Of a stretch of 64,000 nt of DNA, positions 22,262 through 33,665 are shown one piece after another; position 1 is the stretch's first letter, and each line of letters opens with the position of its first letter. Both the position numbers and the translations under genes were made by a program. Location of the stretch: positions 361,254 to 425,253 of the forward strand of contig QKWP01000101.1 in assembly GCA_003550325.1 (NCBI GenBank), read 5' to 3'. Source of the DNA: Gigaspora rosea (Eukaryota; Glomeromycota; Glomeromycetes; Diversisporales; Gigasporaceae). The notes beneath the pieces were generated by a model. That model did not search any database and was not told the origin of the DNA. It saw nothing but the letters and a program-made list of their open reading frames with translations.

Positions 22262-23277
22262 AAAGATCTGAAGCGAGTTTTTTAATTAGTAAAAAAAATG
22301 ATTTAGCATATTGATTATTCCAATAAATAAAACATGCAATAAAAATTTAAATATTTTACTCTTTTTACATTATTATTATTGTTATAGATCTTCAAAATCG
22401 TTATCAATATCAACAAATCATTATTTTGTTACTTAAGTTAAAATCTTCGCCACAAACAAAAAAAATACTGGTACATTTTTGTATTTTGTTGATTTGTAGT
22501 AAATTTTGAAAAAGAAAAACAGTATTTGGGAATTGTAGATTGCAATTATTCTTTTGTTAATCTATCGTTTTCATTATTTATTTATTTACTTCAATTTGTA
22601 AAACAATAATCGCTAAATAGTATACTATCATCTATCTAAACTATTGGTCATCAATAATGGTCTGATTAAATATCGCTATAATGGTTAAACACTATTTTAA
22701 TCGATAGCTAATCATATTGAGCATGCTGCTTAAAAACACACAGCTACTTTTTTTAATTATTATCAGGATCACTATTCAAAGAATCTACAAAAAAAAACAA
22801 AAAATAATACAGTTAATACTATTGTCAAAATTTGGCCAGTACTCAATCATAAATTCATAGAATATGTTGAATATTAGACACATGCGAAATAACATGAAAT
22901 TGTGCCAAACTTAACTTAAAAAGTACATATGAATCTAAACTAAAACGGTAAACTTTTTTTCTTTGAAATCATATGAATCTAAAAAATTCATAAACTTGAA
23001 TTTTATTTTAATTAACACCATGTAAAAAAAAAAATAATTTAAAATCTAAAACTTACTAATTTCAGTTACTTTTTGCTAATTGCTATTCTTTCTAAAAAAA
23101 CCTATTGGTTTTGAGGTGGGCCCATTGGTTAGACGTATGTTTTATTATACTTCTTAAATGAGTCAACAAATTTGACATGTGATTTGGAGTATAGTTTTAA
23201 TTTATGCCCAATCAACATGTGAATTTTTGCAGATCAGTAAATATTTTGGGGATTACTTGTGAGGCCCAATTTCAACA
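22262..23277. other. AT-rich gene-free stretch
   Basis: I see no gene, repeat array or clear inverted repeat. It contains A/T runs and a short stretch at 23100-23280 of slightly higher GC (GAGGTGGGCCCATTGG) with no open frame worth naming. Confidence 0.4.
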
Positions 23278-24120
23278 ATTGGACGATATAAATAAAATTA
23301 TATAAAATATTATAATTCTTCAAATTTTACTAATTGATTCTAATATTGTGCTCTAAGAAACCTTGTTCAGCACATAAAAATACATTATTCTGGCATATTT
23401 ACTTTTATATTTCTTGAAAATTTAAAAGAAGATGCTTAATTTTGGATTTTTGATCAAAAAATCCAAAATTAAGCATCTTCTCTTAAAATTTCAAGAAATA
23501 TAAAATTAAATATACCGAAATGATGTATTTTTATGTGCTGAACAAGTTTTTTAGGGCACAATATTAGAATCAATTAGTAAAATTTAAAGAATTATAACAT
23601 TTTATATAATTTTATTAATAAAAATACTAAAAAATTCTATGATTCTCCAAATTTTACTAATTATTCTAATATTGTGCCCTAAAAAACTTGTTTGGCACAT
23701 AAAAAATACATTATTCCAGCATATTTAATTTTATATTTCTTGAAAATTTAAGAAAAGATGCTTAATTTTGAATTTTTTGATCAAAAAATTCAAAATTAAG
23801 CATCTTCCCTTAAATTTTCAAGAAATATAAAATTAAATATGCTGGAATAATGTATTTTTATGTGCTGAACAAGTTTTCTTAGGGCACAATATTAGAATCA
23901 ATTAGTAAAATTTGGAGAATTATAAAATTTTATTAATAAAATTCTATGATTCTCAAAATTTTACTAGTTGATCCTAACATTGTGCTCTAAGAAAACTTGT
24001 TTAGCACATAAAAATACATTATTATGGTATATTTACTTTTATATTTCTTAAATTTTAAGAGAAAATGCTTAATTTTGGATTTTTGATCAAAAAAATTCAA
24101 AATTAAGCATTTTAAATTTT
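23278..24120. repeat. palindrome train 2 (units of about 340 bp)
   Basis: Same architecture as the array at 7645-9720 but a diverged sequence family. It alternates a hairpin with arms AAGATGCTTAATTTTGGAT around TTTTTGATCAAAAA with one centred on TTTTATTAATAAAA, linked by GTGCTGAACAAGTTTT and its complement. About two and a half units, all non-coding, lie inside the right part of the 10.5-kb insertion. Confidence 0.7.
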
Positions 24121-24363
24121 TAAAAATCTAGTAGTATAAAAAATGAGATAGCTTATTTTTGGGTATAATTCTTGCAAAATGCAGGTAATTTGCTAAAAAT
24201 AAAATATAATATGCATAAAATTGCTGTAATTTGCCAAAATACATTATATAACCTTATTTAAAATTAACCTTAATTTGCTAAAACATAAATTTGGACCTCA
24301 GACCAAATTTTCTGCAATTTGCTAAAAAAAAATATGACATATATCAGAGATGTCCGGGGTTCT

Positions 24364-24556
24364 GTTGGCTCTCTTTTAATCTGAACCTCTCTAAACTGAA
24401 CACTATTAAACTCTAACAAAACCTTCTAAAATATTTGTAAATTTTATTATAAATTCGGATAAGCCATATACAGTATAACTTTTTGAAAACTAAACTTTTT
24501 CAAATTTTTATATAATAAAAAAAAGCAGTCCTGGCAGTTCAGATTAGAAAGAGTTA
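24364..24556. mobile_element. MITE with CTCTTTCTAATCTGAAC ends
   Basis: The left end GGCTCTCTTTTAATCTGAAC and the right end (complement AACTCTTTCTAATCTGAAC) match in most positions. The left subterminal part repeats CTGAAC. It is non-coding, and abuts the right end of the 10.5-kb insertion and the resumed spacer module. Confidence 0.5.
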
Positions 24557-24561
24557 ACTTT

Positions 24562-24915
24562 ATATGTTTTTCATAGTTTGGTTCGTGTTTTACACTAAAT
24601 TACATTGCCTATTTAGACAATCTTGTGCCAACTTATACTATCAATTGGACCACATTTCTTATAAGAAAAAAATTTTGATCAATTTTCAGATTCTATTAAA
24701 TACAAACCAAAAAATCAACTTTGTATAATCTAATTTTTGATGCAAATATTACTCTATTAATTTGCAGTAAATAAAAAAAATCTGACCAACTAAAGTTTTT
24801 AGATTCATGTAATATAAAGCAAAAATTAACTTCGCATAGCCCTAATTTTAAATGTGATAGTTATTCTGTTAATTTACAGTAAATTTAAATAAAAAATAAT
24901 AATAAAAAAAGGCAA
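24562..24915 (+). repeat. right half of spacer module and satellite A
   Basis: It resumes the module broken at 13882: TTTGGTTCGTGTTTTACAC, ACATTGCCTATTTAGACAAT, TTTCTTATAAGAAAAAAAT. These correspond to 28053-28150 in the intact copy. Satellite A units follow (ATCAACTTTGTATAATCTAA, AATTTGCAGTAAAT) up to the TIR element at 24923. Confidence 0.65.
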
Positions 24916-25184
24916 AATATCAATGGCGACATGTCGCTATGGCGACCCATATGATCAACCAATTGTTTTTAAGAATGGCGATCATATATAAACAATGATC
25001 ATCATTAGATAATTATTGTTTTTTTTTGGTTTTTTTTTTTTAGGCCGGAGTTGTTTTGGAGTTGTGCCTCGCTGTTTTGAAATCACTTTTTTCTGTAAGT
25101 TTTTTTTTGTTTTCATTCTTTTCTCGTTTTCAACTAGTACTTTCGTTTCGAAGTTTTTGATAAAGACTTGTTTTTCATTTCGCC

Positions 25185-25270
25185 GTTTCACTATTTTGAC
25201 ATTTCGCCGTTTTGCCATTTCGCCGTTTCGCCATTTCGCCGTTTCGCTGTTTCGCCGTTTCACCATTTCA
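25185..25270 (+). repeat. 8-bp minisatellite (CGCCATTT / CGCCGTTT)
   Basis: About ten tandem copies of an 8-bp unit alternating TTTCGCCG and TTTCGCCA, with a few variants (TTTCGCTG, TTTCACCA). Open frames through it on both strands (repeating RRNGEMAK-like or RRFAVSLFR-like residues) only mirror the repeat. Confidence 0.7.
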
Positions 25271-25394
25271 CTAGAATATATAACAGCAATAAGGGTTAAA
25301 AGACCGGTAAGGTTTTTTTTAATTTTTTTTTTTTATAAATTTTTTAATTTTTTTTAGTGCTTATTTTGCAAAACTGCTTTTATTCTTTTATCAT

Positions 25395-25530
25395 ACTTAT
25401 AGCGGATGGGCATACTTATTGCGGGTATGCATACTTATTGCGGGTGTGCATATATACAGCAGATGGGCATATATATAGCGGGTGGGCATATATACAGCAG
25501 GTGGGCATATAGACAGTGGGTAGGCATATT
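25395..25530 (+). repeat. minisatellite with GGGCATA units
   Basis: Tandem units of about 18 bp of the form GCGGGTGGGCATATATACA with small changes. They form a diverged array just before the poly-T and the N gap. Confidence 0.65.
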
Positions 25531-25619
25531 TATTTTTTTTGTTTTGCTTTGCTTTGGTTGCTGTTTTTTTTTTAATAATAATTTTTTTGTTGTTTTCTGC
25601 TTTTTTTTTTTTTTTTTTA

Positions 25620-26586
25620 NNNNNNNNNNNNNNNNNNNNNNNNNNNNNNNNNNNNNNNNNNNNNNNNNNNNNNNNNNNNNNNNNNNNNNNNNNNNNNNNN
25701 NNNNNNNNNNNNNNNNNNNNNNNNNNNNNNNNNNNNNNNNNNNNNNNNNNNNNNNNNNNNNNNNNNNNNNNNNNNNNNNNNNNNNNNNNNNNNNNNNNNN
25801 NNNNNNNNNNNNNNNNNNNNNNNNNNNNNNNNNNNNNNNNNNNNNNNNNNNNNNNNNNNNNNNNNNNNNNNNNNNNNNNNNNNNNNNNNNNNNNNNNNNN
25901 NNNNNNNNNNNNNNNNNNNNNNNNNNNNNNNNNNNNNNNNNNNNNNNNNNNNNNNNNNNNNNNNNNNNNNNNNNNNNNNNNNNNNNNNNNNNNNNNNNNN
26001 NNNNNNNNNNNNNNNNNNNNNNNNNNNNNNNNNNNNNNNNNNNNNNNNNNNNNNNNNNNNNNNNNNNNNNNNNNNNNNNNNNNNNNNNNNNNNNNNNNNN
26101 NNNNNNNNNNNNNNNNNNNNNNNNNNNNNNNNNNNNNNNNNNNNNNNNNNNNNNNNNNNNNNNNNNNNNNNNNNNNNNNNNNNNNNNNNNNNNNNNNNNN
26201 NNNNNNNNNNNNNNNNNNNNNNNNNNNNNNNNNNNNNNNNNNNNNNNNNNNNNNNNNNNNNNNNNNNNNNNNNNNNNNNNNNNNNNNNNNNNNNNNNNNN
26301 NNNNNNNNNNNNNNNNNNNNNNNNNNNNNNNNNNNNNNNNNNNNNNNNNNNNNNNNNNNNNNNNNNNNNNNNNNNNNNNNNNNNNNNNNNNNNNNNNNNN
26401 NNNNNNNNNNNNNNNNNNNNNNNNNNNNNNNNNNNNNNNNNNNNNNNNNNNNNNNNNNNNNNNNNNNNNNNNNNNNNNNNNNNNNNNNNNNNNNNNNNNN
26501 NNNNNNNNNNNNNNNNNNNNNNNNNNNNNNNNNNNNNNNNNNNNNNNNNNNNNNNNNNNNNNNNNNNNNNNNNNNNNNNNNNNNNN
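25620..26586. other. assembly gap (967 N)
   Basis: A run of N flanked by poly-T on both sides. Nothing can be said about its content. The open frames that cross it consist of N and are artefacts. Confidence 0.95.
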
Positions 26587-26784
26587 TTTTTTTTTATTAC
26601 TGTATCATGATTTTTTTTTGTTTAATAAATTAATAAAGTTCGAATATTTATGATGACCAATCAAAATCGATCACATGATTTACATGCCGACTGATTTGCA
26701 TTAGTCGTTATATGAATCATGTGATCGATTTTGATTGGTCGGTCACAGGATCGCCATGGCAACATGTCTCCATAACATAACACC

Positions 26785-28810
26785 CATAAAAAAAAAAGCA
26801 ACCAACTGACTGAAGTTTTCAGATTTTATATAATAAAATCAAAAAATTAACTTTACATGAACATTATTTATTAGTATACAGTAAATTAAAAAAAATCTGC
26901 TGACTGATTAAAGTTTTCAAACCCTTGTAATGCAAAACAAAAAATCAACTTTATGTGATTTAATCTTAGATATAAAAAAAATTTGACCAATTACCAAGTT
27001 TTAAGATTTAATATAATGCAAAACAAAAAATCAGCTTTGTAAAACCTAATTTTGTAATTATTCTATTAATTACAGTAAAATAAAAATATAAAAAAAAACA
27101 AATTCAACAGACCGTCCAAAGTTTTCAAATTTCATGTATTACTAAATAAAAAATCAACTTTGTGTAGCTTAATTTTAAATGTGTAAAAAAAAAAACTAAT
27201 TAACTAACAACTAACTACTGAAGTTTTCAGATTCCATATAATAAAAATGAAATATTTAACTTTGTATAGCTTAATCTTGAATATATATATTATTCTATTA
27301 TTTACAGTAAATTAAAAAAAAATTTAAAAAAAATCTGACCAACCAAAGCTTTTAAATTCCATGTAATGTAAAGTGAAAAAATCAACTTTGCGTAGCCCTA
27401 ATTTTAAATGCTACCTTATTTTATTAATTTATAGTAAATTTGCTATAAAGTAAAAAAAATACAACTGACTGACTGAATTTTCAGATTTCTTGTAATAAAA
27501 CAAAAAAAATTAACTTTGCGTAAACATTATTTTAAAAAAACCTGATCGACCAACTGAAGTTTTTAAATTCATGTAATACAAAAAAAAATCAACTTTGCAT
27601 AGTCTAATCTTGAATAATTATTTTATTAATTTACAGTAATATTAAAAAAAAATATGGTTAATTGATTCAAGTTTTCAGATTCATAATGCAAAATGAATAA
27701 TAAACACTGCATGGCTTAACCTTAGATGCAAATATTAGCCTATTAATCTACAGTAAATTAAAATATAAATCCTATAAAAAAAGTGATCTGTGTAGGCACG
27801 TATTTCTATGGAGAGACATGGTTAAGTGTGAAATGGGTGGATATCTGAGTTTGTATATTTGTGATTCGTGTTGACACGTTGAATTGGTCTGAAGTGGACT
27901 GTTTACCAGATATTTTGGACTGTAAATGGACTAGGTTTTGCTGCAATTTACTAAACCAAAACTTATGTAGCACAGTTAATTATACAGCTCAAATGTGCTA
28001 CAAAATGCATATGTTAATACTATAAAACAAACATAATATATGTTCTATTATGCTTTGGTTTGTGTTTTACGCCATATTACATTGCCTATTCAGACAATTC
28101 CATGCTAACCTGTACTATTACCCAAACCACTTTTCTTATAAGAAAAAAATCTGATTGATTTTCAGATTCTATTAAATGCAAAAGAAAAATTAACTTTGCA
28201 TAGTCTAATTTTTGATGCAAATATTACTCTATTAATTTGCAGTAAATTAAAAAAAAAAATTAAAAAAATCTGACCAACTAAAGTTTTTAGATTCCATATA
28301 ATGTAAAGAAAAAAATCAACTTTGTGCAGCTCTAATTTTAAATGTAATCATTATTCTGTTAATTTACAGTAAATTTAAAATAAAAAAATAAAAAAAAAGC
28401 AACTGACTGACTAAAGTTTTTAGATTCCATGTAATAAAATCAAAAAAAAATCAACTTTGTATGAACATTATTTGTTAGTATACAGTAAATTAAAAAAAAA
28501 ATCTGCCAACTGACCAATGTTTTCAAATCCTTTGTAATACAAAACAAAAAATCAACTTCGTGTGGCTTAATTTTAAAATGACTAACTATTGAAGTTTTAA
28601 GATTTAATATAATACAAAACAAAAATCAACTTTGCGTAACTTAATTTTATGCAATTATTCTATTAATTTAAGGTATAAAAAAATTTACAGACTGTCCAAA
28701 GTTTTCAGATTTCATGTATCACTAAATAAAAAATCAACTTTACATGGTTTAATTTTAGATATAAACATTATTCTAACAGTTTATAGCAATTTTTTAAAAA
28801 AACAATCAAC
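26785..28810 (+). repeat. satellite A, main tract
   Basis: Diverged tandem units of roughly 100-130 bp. Each has AAGTTTTCAGATTCCATGTA, then ATACAAAACAAAAAATCAAC, then TTTGCGTGGCTTAATTTTA and ATTATTCTATTAATTTACAG, TAAATT and an A run. I count well over ten units here. The open frames at 28440-28814 on both strands are readings of the repeat. The tract continues after the MITE at 28814. Confidence 0.75.
27781..28145 (+). repeat. intact spacer module within satellite A
   Basis: A non-satellite segment (TAGGCACGTATTTCTATGG, ACTAGGTTTTGCTGCAATTT, ATACTATAAAACAAACATAA, TTTGTGTTTTACGCC, CACTTTTCTTATAAG). It is the uninterrupted counterpart of 13621-13882 plus 24562-24665. A more diverged copy lies at about 29330-29965 (GTACTGTATAGGTACAG through ATTACTTTTCTTATAGGG). 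It recurs at intervals in the satellite, so it may be part of a higher-order unit. Confidence 0.6.
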
Positions 28811-28813
28811 TTA

Positions 28814-28979
28814 GGGGCATGCCATTTATTACATAATATTTTTTACTTAGTAGCCACCTCTACTCATGTATGGTGTAATCAATTTATCTAATTCTAATTG
28901 ATTAATATAATATCTAGATGTGATCACTACCTCTGACCATGTATCCATGGCAAAAATTACATAATAAATGGCATGCCCC
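28814..28979. mobile_element. PIF/Harbinger-like MITE
   Basis: A 166-bp element with perfect ends GGGGCATGCCATTTATTACA and its complement. TTA is directly duplicated on both sides (28811-28813 and 28980-28982), the target size of the PIF/Harbinger group. The arms carry GTAGCCACCTCTACTCATGT-like sequence. It is inserted in satellite A and is non-coding. The end resembles that of the 3-kb element at 7099. Confidence 0.75.
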
Positions 28980-28982
28980 TTA

Positions 28983-30545
28983 CTACTGAAATTTTCAGAT
29001 TCTGTGTAATGCAAAATGAAATATCAATCTTACATAGTTTAATATTGGATATATATATTATTCTATTAATTCACAGTAAATTAAAAAAAATTAAAAAAAT
29101 CTGTCAGCTAAATTTTTTAAATTCTATATAATATAAAGCGAAAAATCTACTTTGCATAGCTCTAATTTTAAATATGAGCATTATTCTATTAATTTACAGT
29201 AAATTTACAGTAAAGTAAAAAAATGCAACTGACTAATTGAAGTTTTTAGATTCTATGTAATAAAACAAAAAATCAACTTCATATAAAATTATTTTATTAG
29301 AAAAAAAATCTGCTAACTACCCTATAAGAAAAATGTACTGTATAGGTACAGAATAGAATCGGATAGGCATGAGTTATTTGGCACAGGTCAAGGTCTGGAT
29401 TTGTACGGTATGGCCCGAGTTGGTTCAGATTCGGTGGACCATATGGGACCATGTGCTTATGCCAATTGGACCATAAATAGCTCAGGTTTTGAAGCAGTTT
29501 ACTAGTCAAATCAGCACGGGATTTGGTATAGATAATGAATGTAAGTTTATGTGCCACTGCAATAATGATATGGATTAACTATTAAAACATAAATTTACAT
29601 AAGTAATCAATATAAGATAAATAAGCTAACTGCATATAAAGCAAAATTTTGTAAGAAATTTTTTTTTGTTAAGACACACAGAGAAGCTTCATTAGTGAAA
29701 TTATAAAATATTGCTCTTTTTTTAAAAAAATCCTTTACTGATCTTTCGCTCTTCACAAATGAGCCAACATGTGTATAATATGCACATATATGCCATCTGA
29801 ACATGCCATTTCATATAATGTGATATTATGTACCACCTTTTGTCACAATGTCTGTGCTATTTTTATCATGCTATTCTGTAAATTGTTCCTGTATGTGCTA
29901 CAAGATCTGTGCCATTTTGGGCATTCCTGACACCAACCTGTACTACACCCATATTACTTTTCTTATAGGGCTAACCAAAGTTTTCAGATCCTATGTAATA
30001 CAAAATAAAAAACCAACTTCGTATGGTTTAATCTTAGATGTCAATATTATTCTATTAATTTATAGTAAATTAAAAAAAAATAAAATAAAAAATGATTGAT
30101 TACTACCGAAGTTTTAAGATTTCATGTAAATTTCATGTAATGCAAAACAAAAAATCAACTTTGTGTGACCTAATTTTATGTGATCATTCTATTATACAGT
30201 AAAGTAAATTTGACAGACTGACCAAAGTTAAAATCAACTTTGCATGGCCTAATTTTAGATATGAATATTGTTTAAAAAAAAAAGATAATTAACTACCGAT
30301 GTTTTTAGATTCTGTGTAATGCAAAACGAAATATTAACATCTTGTAGTCTAATCTTGGATATGAACATTACTCTTTTAATTTACAGTAGATTAAAATGAA
30401 AAAAAAGAAACTGACTAACCAAAGTTTGTTAATTCACAGAGCAAAACGAAAAATAAACTTTGTGTGGCCTAATATTAGATGAAATATCTGACCGACTGAA
30501 AGATTCCTTGCAAAAAAACTATAAAATCAATTACAAAACACAAAT
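28983..30545 (+). repeat. satellite A, right part
   Basis: Units as in the main tract, at 28985-29320 and 29965-30540, with a diverged spacer module between. Within the spacer, 29640-29710 has a GCAAAATTTTGTAAG and TGTTAAGACACACAGAGAAG segment shared in type with MITEs at 10.4 and 51.1 kb. The open frames at 29297-30099 follow no consistent coding pattern. Confidence 0.65.
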
Positions 30546-31437
30546 ATCATAGGAATATAATAAAATTGGTAAGTTAAACTCTGTCGTCATTATTAACCAT
30601 ATGAAAAATAATTTTTCCCACACAGTGGTCACGTTTTCTAAAGTTGACCAAATAATAATATTTAAATGTAAGCTTAGCCCGTCGTCACTATTAACACAAT
30701 GAATCGTGTGTATAGATTACATCAGAACGACATAAGCGCACGTGTCATGAGCTATCCAATCAAATTACGAATAAAAGACCAATCAGCGTTCAGGGCGGAT
30801 CATTATTGTTCACTTAAATAATAAAAATGTTTTATTTAAAAATGAAAAATATCGCCCATCAACCATGCAAAGTCACATGATCTAAAAAACTTTTGAGAGG
30901 CAGGTTGATTTTTCTATTTATCAGATGATATAGATACACCAATATGAATTTTAAGCAATAATTATTCATTCATTAGCCAGAATATTAAGAATTTGGCATC
31001 GGTTATAATCTTGACCGGTCGGTCAAACCGCTCTGACAGGCTAATATCGGTCACGGTCATTGACCGGTCATGACCGGTCATGACCAGACTGTGCCCATCC
31101 CTAATCTTGGGCCATTAATAAAAAATGCCGGGAAGGCATTTTACCTATATATCTATCCTAACCCTAACCCCGACCCTAATGCTAAACAGGTTCTAACCAA
31201 TTTTAACTAACTAACTAACTAACTAAATTTTCAGAAAATCACGTATGTAAGCCATCCCCTATTTTGGATTTGCAAGGTGTTCGCGAGGTGATCTAAAAAA
31301 GGAAATAACTATGAAACTGGGCCGAATTATGCTGGTTATGGCCAAAATTGTTAATGCTTACAATGTATATGTTTTTGTCACACTTCAAATGATCATCATA
31401 TGCGTCAAATCCGCACTCATAAAAAAAATTAGAATTC
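30546..31437. other. unique sequence with a hAT-type element end
   Basis: No gene. At about 31000-31105 there is a dense set of TGACCGGTCATGACC palindromes ending in GTGCCCATCCCTAA, the usual look of one end of a hAT-type element. I find no matching left end. CCTAACCCTAACCCC occurs at 31158-31172, and an (ACTA)n run at about 31205-31225. Confidence 0.4.
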
Positions 31438-31445
31438 AACATACT

Positions 31446-31604
31446 AGAGATGGGCAAGATAATTATTTTATATACGTACGTACGTACGTGAAAAGCCATA
31501 TCACACATTGTGACAATTTATACTTGCAACTAATGACATGTTAAATAGTCACGTTAAGTGATATAATTTTTTACATAATAAAGTAATTTTATTACCCATC
31601 TCTA
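31446..31604. mobile_element. hAT-like MITE
   Basis: The ends AGAGATGGG and CCCATCTCT are inverted. The direct flanks AACATACT (31438-31445) and CACATACT (31605-31612) match at seven of eight positions, fitting the 8-bp hAT duplication. The middle has an (ACGT)n run. Confidence 0.6.
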
Positions 31605-31734
31605 CACATACTATAACTTAGTGCCAATCATTCTCATTTTGAACTCTTAAAAAGAAATACCAGGAACGTAGTCATGCTTATAGTTGGTGGTAGAATTACT
31701 GAATTACGGTAATTACGGCATTTTACCAGTGGTA

Positions 31735-31930
31735 GAATTAATTACGGCATAGCATCTAATTGCCGTAAAAATTATATGCCGTAATGCCGTAATGCATAAT
31801 GTCGTAATGCCGTAATGCCATAATGCCGTAATGTCGTAATGCCGTAATGCCGTAATACCATAAATGCTGTAATGTCGTAATGCCACAATTCCGTAATGTC
31901 GTAAAGCCGCAATAACACAATATTGTAATA
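31735..31930 (+). repeat. 8-bp minisatellite GCCGTAAT, left arm
   Basis: About twenty units of GCCGTAAT with variants (GTCGTAAT, GCCATAAT, ACCATAAAT). The right arm at 33540-33665 has the same unit in inverse orientation (ATTACGGC). The unit probably grew from the element's own subterminal sequence, since single copies occur right after both ends. Confidence 0.75.
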
Positions 31931-31989
31931 ATGCGATACCGTAACTACAGTATAATATACTTAAGTAACTGCGTGACACCCAGTCCAGA

Positions 31990-33152
31990 GATGGCACCGA
32001 AACCTTTTTTGACGATTTCGAAAGTTTCGGGTTTCGGATTATAGCTTCCGAAACCTTATCCAAAACTCGAAACCTCAACCGAAACCCCAACCGAAACCCG
32101 AAACCTCGACCGAAACCCGTAACCTCAACCGAAACCCCGAAACTGCCAAAACATCAATAATTTATTTGTTTATTCTCTCCAAAGTTGGCGCTGAAACCCT
32201 TTTGTGCCAAATCCGAAAGTTTCAGGCTTCGGATTATAACTTCCGAAACCTTATCCAAAATTCGAAACCTCATCCGAAACCCGAAACCTCATTCGAAACC
32301 CGAAACCTCACCTGAACACCAAAAACTACCCAAACCTCCATTTATTGCATTAATGTATTATATATCTCTTTCAAATGCACTGATGTATGCTATGTATCTC
32401 TTCAATATACATTAATTGCATTGATGTATGTTATATATCTCCTTAAAGACTACAATAAAATTTGAATATCCAGAAATATTTGGACCGAAATGCATCCAAC
32501 AATTTATTGCATGCGTGCAGTCCTTTTTGTTGTTATGATTCACAAAGTATAACATGAAAGGTATAATTTCGGAGTTTATATTCTGACAATCAAGGTTGCT
32601 TTTGCAAGCATCAGTTTTTTACTTACTACGTAAAAACTGGATACAATATCAAATAATAATAAGTAATTAGTACGTCCATATCTACTAATGATAGAATTAA
32701 TAAGTTACCGCAGAATTAAATAAATTGTTGGTATCAAAAGTCATCAAATACTTATCGATTCATCATTGGCAATTTTTTCTATCACCCTAGAATTTTGAAA
32801 TCAGTTGTAATAACGGTATGATATTAAAAATAAAGTTGACCAGCTTTAAAAAAACCCCGAACAAACCGAGGCAGTAAAAAAAAAAAAAAAAATTAAAAAA
32901 AAGGATCTATAATGTTATAATTTATTCAAAAATAATTTTACATTTTGGGTTCATTAAAAATACATCAACTTTACAATAAATTTTAAAGGCTTCAATATTA
33001 TATTTTTGAGTTTCGGATTATTGGTTTGGGTTTCGGATTATAGTTTCGGGGTTTCGGGTTTCGGAGTTTCGATTTTTTTAAAAAATCCGAAACTAATTTC
33101 GGATTAGAACCCTTCCGAAACTAGTTTCGGGTAGGTTTCGTTTCGACGCCAT
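31990..33152. mobile_element. nested element with CGAAACC repeats
   Basis: The ends ATGGCACCGAAACC (31990) and complement ATGGCGTCGAAACGAAACC (ending 33152) are inverted. The arms are filled with GAAACCCGAAACCTC-like repeats and TTTCGGATTATAG. The centre is AT-rich and non-coding, with tandem CATTGATGTATGYTATATATC-like units at 32340-32440. It is inserted in, or evolved with, the surrounding 2-kb element. Confidence 0.55.
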
Positions 33153-33539
33153 GTTTGACTCAGTCACTCCAAGCCGGAAACTGATGAATATGTTATTATT
33201 TGCCATACAAGCATTTATTTCATTTACATAAATTTTAAAACACGTAAATTTGTATGTAGGCATGTATCGTCTATATAAGCCATAAATGCTGCTAACAATG
33301 ATGTCATTTTCGATCAATTAGCTCGTTAAAGACGTTCTCAAACCATGACTTATATACTGGTCAAGTTGGCCAAAAATATAAATCAACATTTAATCAAAAT
33401 AAAATAGACCGCAAGCCCATTTTTTCATAGTCATTACATGTTCTAAATCAATGAAGTCAAATTCGAAAAAAAATTTAATAGTACATTATTTAAAGGAAAC
33501 CACAATACAGTACAGCATTTGTATAATAGCAGATAGTAT

Positions 33540-33665
33540 TTCTGCATTACGGGATTACGGCATTACGGCATTAAGGCATTACGGATTACGGCATTACGGC
33601 ATTAAGGCATTACGCATTACGGCTTTACGGCTTTACGGCTCACAGTAATTACGGCAAAAAATACG
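33540..33665 (+). repeat. 8-bp minisatellite ATTACGGC, right arm
   Basis: Tandem ATTACGGC units with variants (ATTAAGGC, TTTACGGC). It is the mirror of the left-arm array and ends just before the inverted terminus. Confidence 0.75.

Larger units (their letters stand above)
13894..24362. mobile_element. 10.5-kb TIR-bounded insertion (composite)
   Basis: Inverted ends of about 29 bp share GGACATCTCT and ATATAKGTCATA (13894-13922 and 24333-24362). The flanking satellite/spacer module is split here: left half to 13882, right half from 24562. The uninterrupted copy at 27781-28145 acts as the empty-site reference. The insertion holds a second TIR unit with the DUF7869 gene, a host kinase fragment and a second palindrome train. 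I infer a composite of nested insertions. Which level carries the active mobility gene is not settled. Confidence 0.5.
24923..26773. mobile_element. TIR element with an internal assembly gap
   Basis: The left end ATGGCGACATGTCGCTATGG (24923) and the right end (complement ATGGAGACATGTTGCCATGG, ending 26773) are inverted over about 24 bp with three mismatches. The satellite A tract is interrupted by it. Inside are two minisatellites, T-rich sequence, a 967-bp N gap and a hairpin at 26650-26745 (ACCAATCAAAATCGATCACA and complement). No mobility gene is visible, but one could lie in the gap. No clear target duplication. Confidence 0.5.

Noticed and set aside
24982..25357. Overlapping open frames over the CGCCGTTT array
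   Set aside because: The residues merely repeat the 8-bp minisatellite.
25406..26653. Two long plus-strand open frames across the N gap
   Set aside because: They consist almost entirely of unknown bases and poly-T, so there is no evidence of coding.
28440..30099. Several 60-86-codon frames
   Set aside because: They lie on both strands of the same satellite A units and spacer and change from unit to unit.
31000..31105. Complete hAT element with TGACCGGTCA arms
   Set aside because: Only one end (GTGCCCATCCCTAA) is visible. No partner end or target duplication found.
31713..32090. 125-codon minus-strand frame with LRHYGI repeats
   Set aside because: A reading of the GCCGTAAT minisatellite arm. 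The short frame at 33451-33648 is the mirror case.
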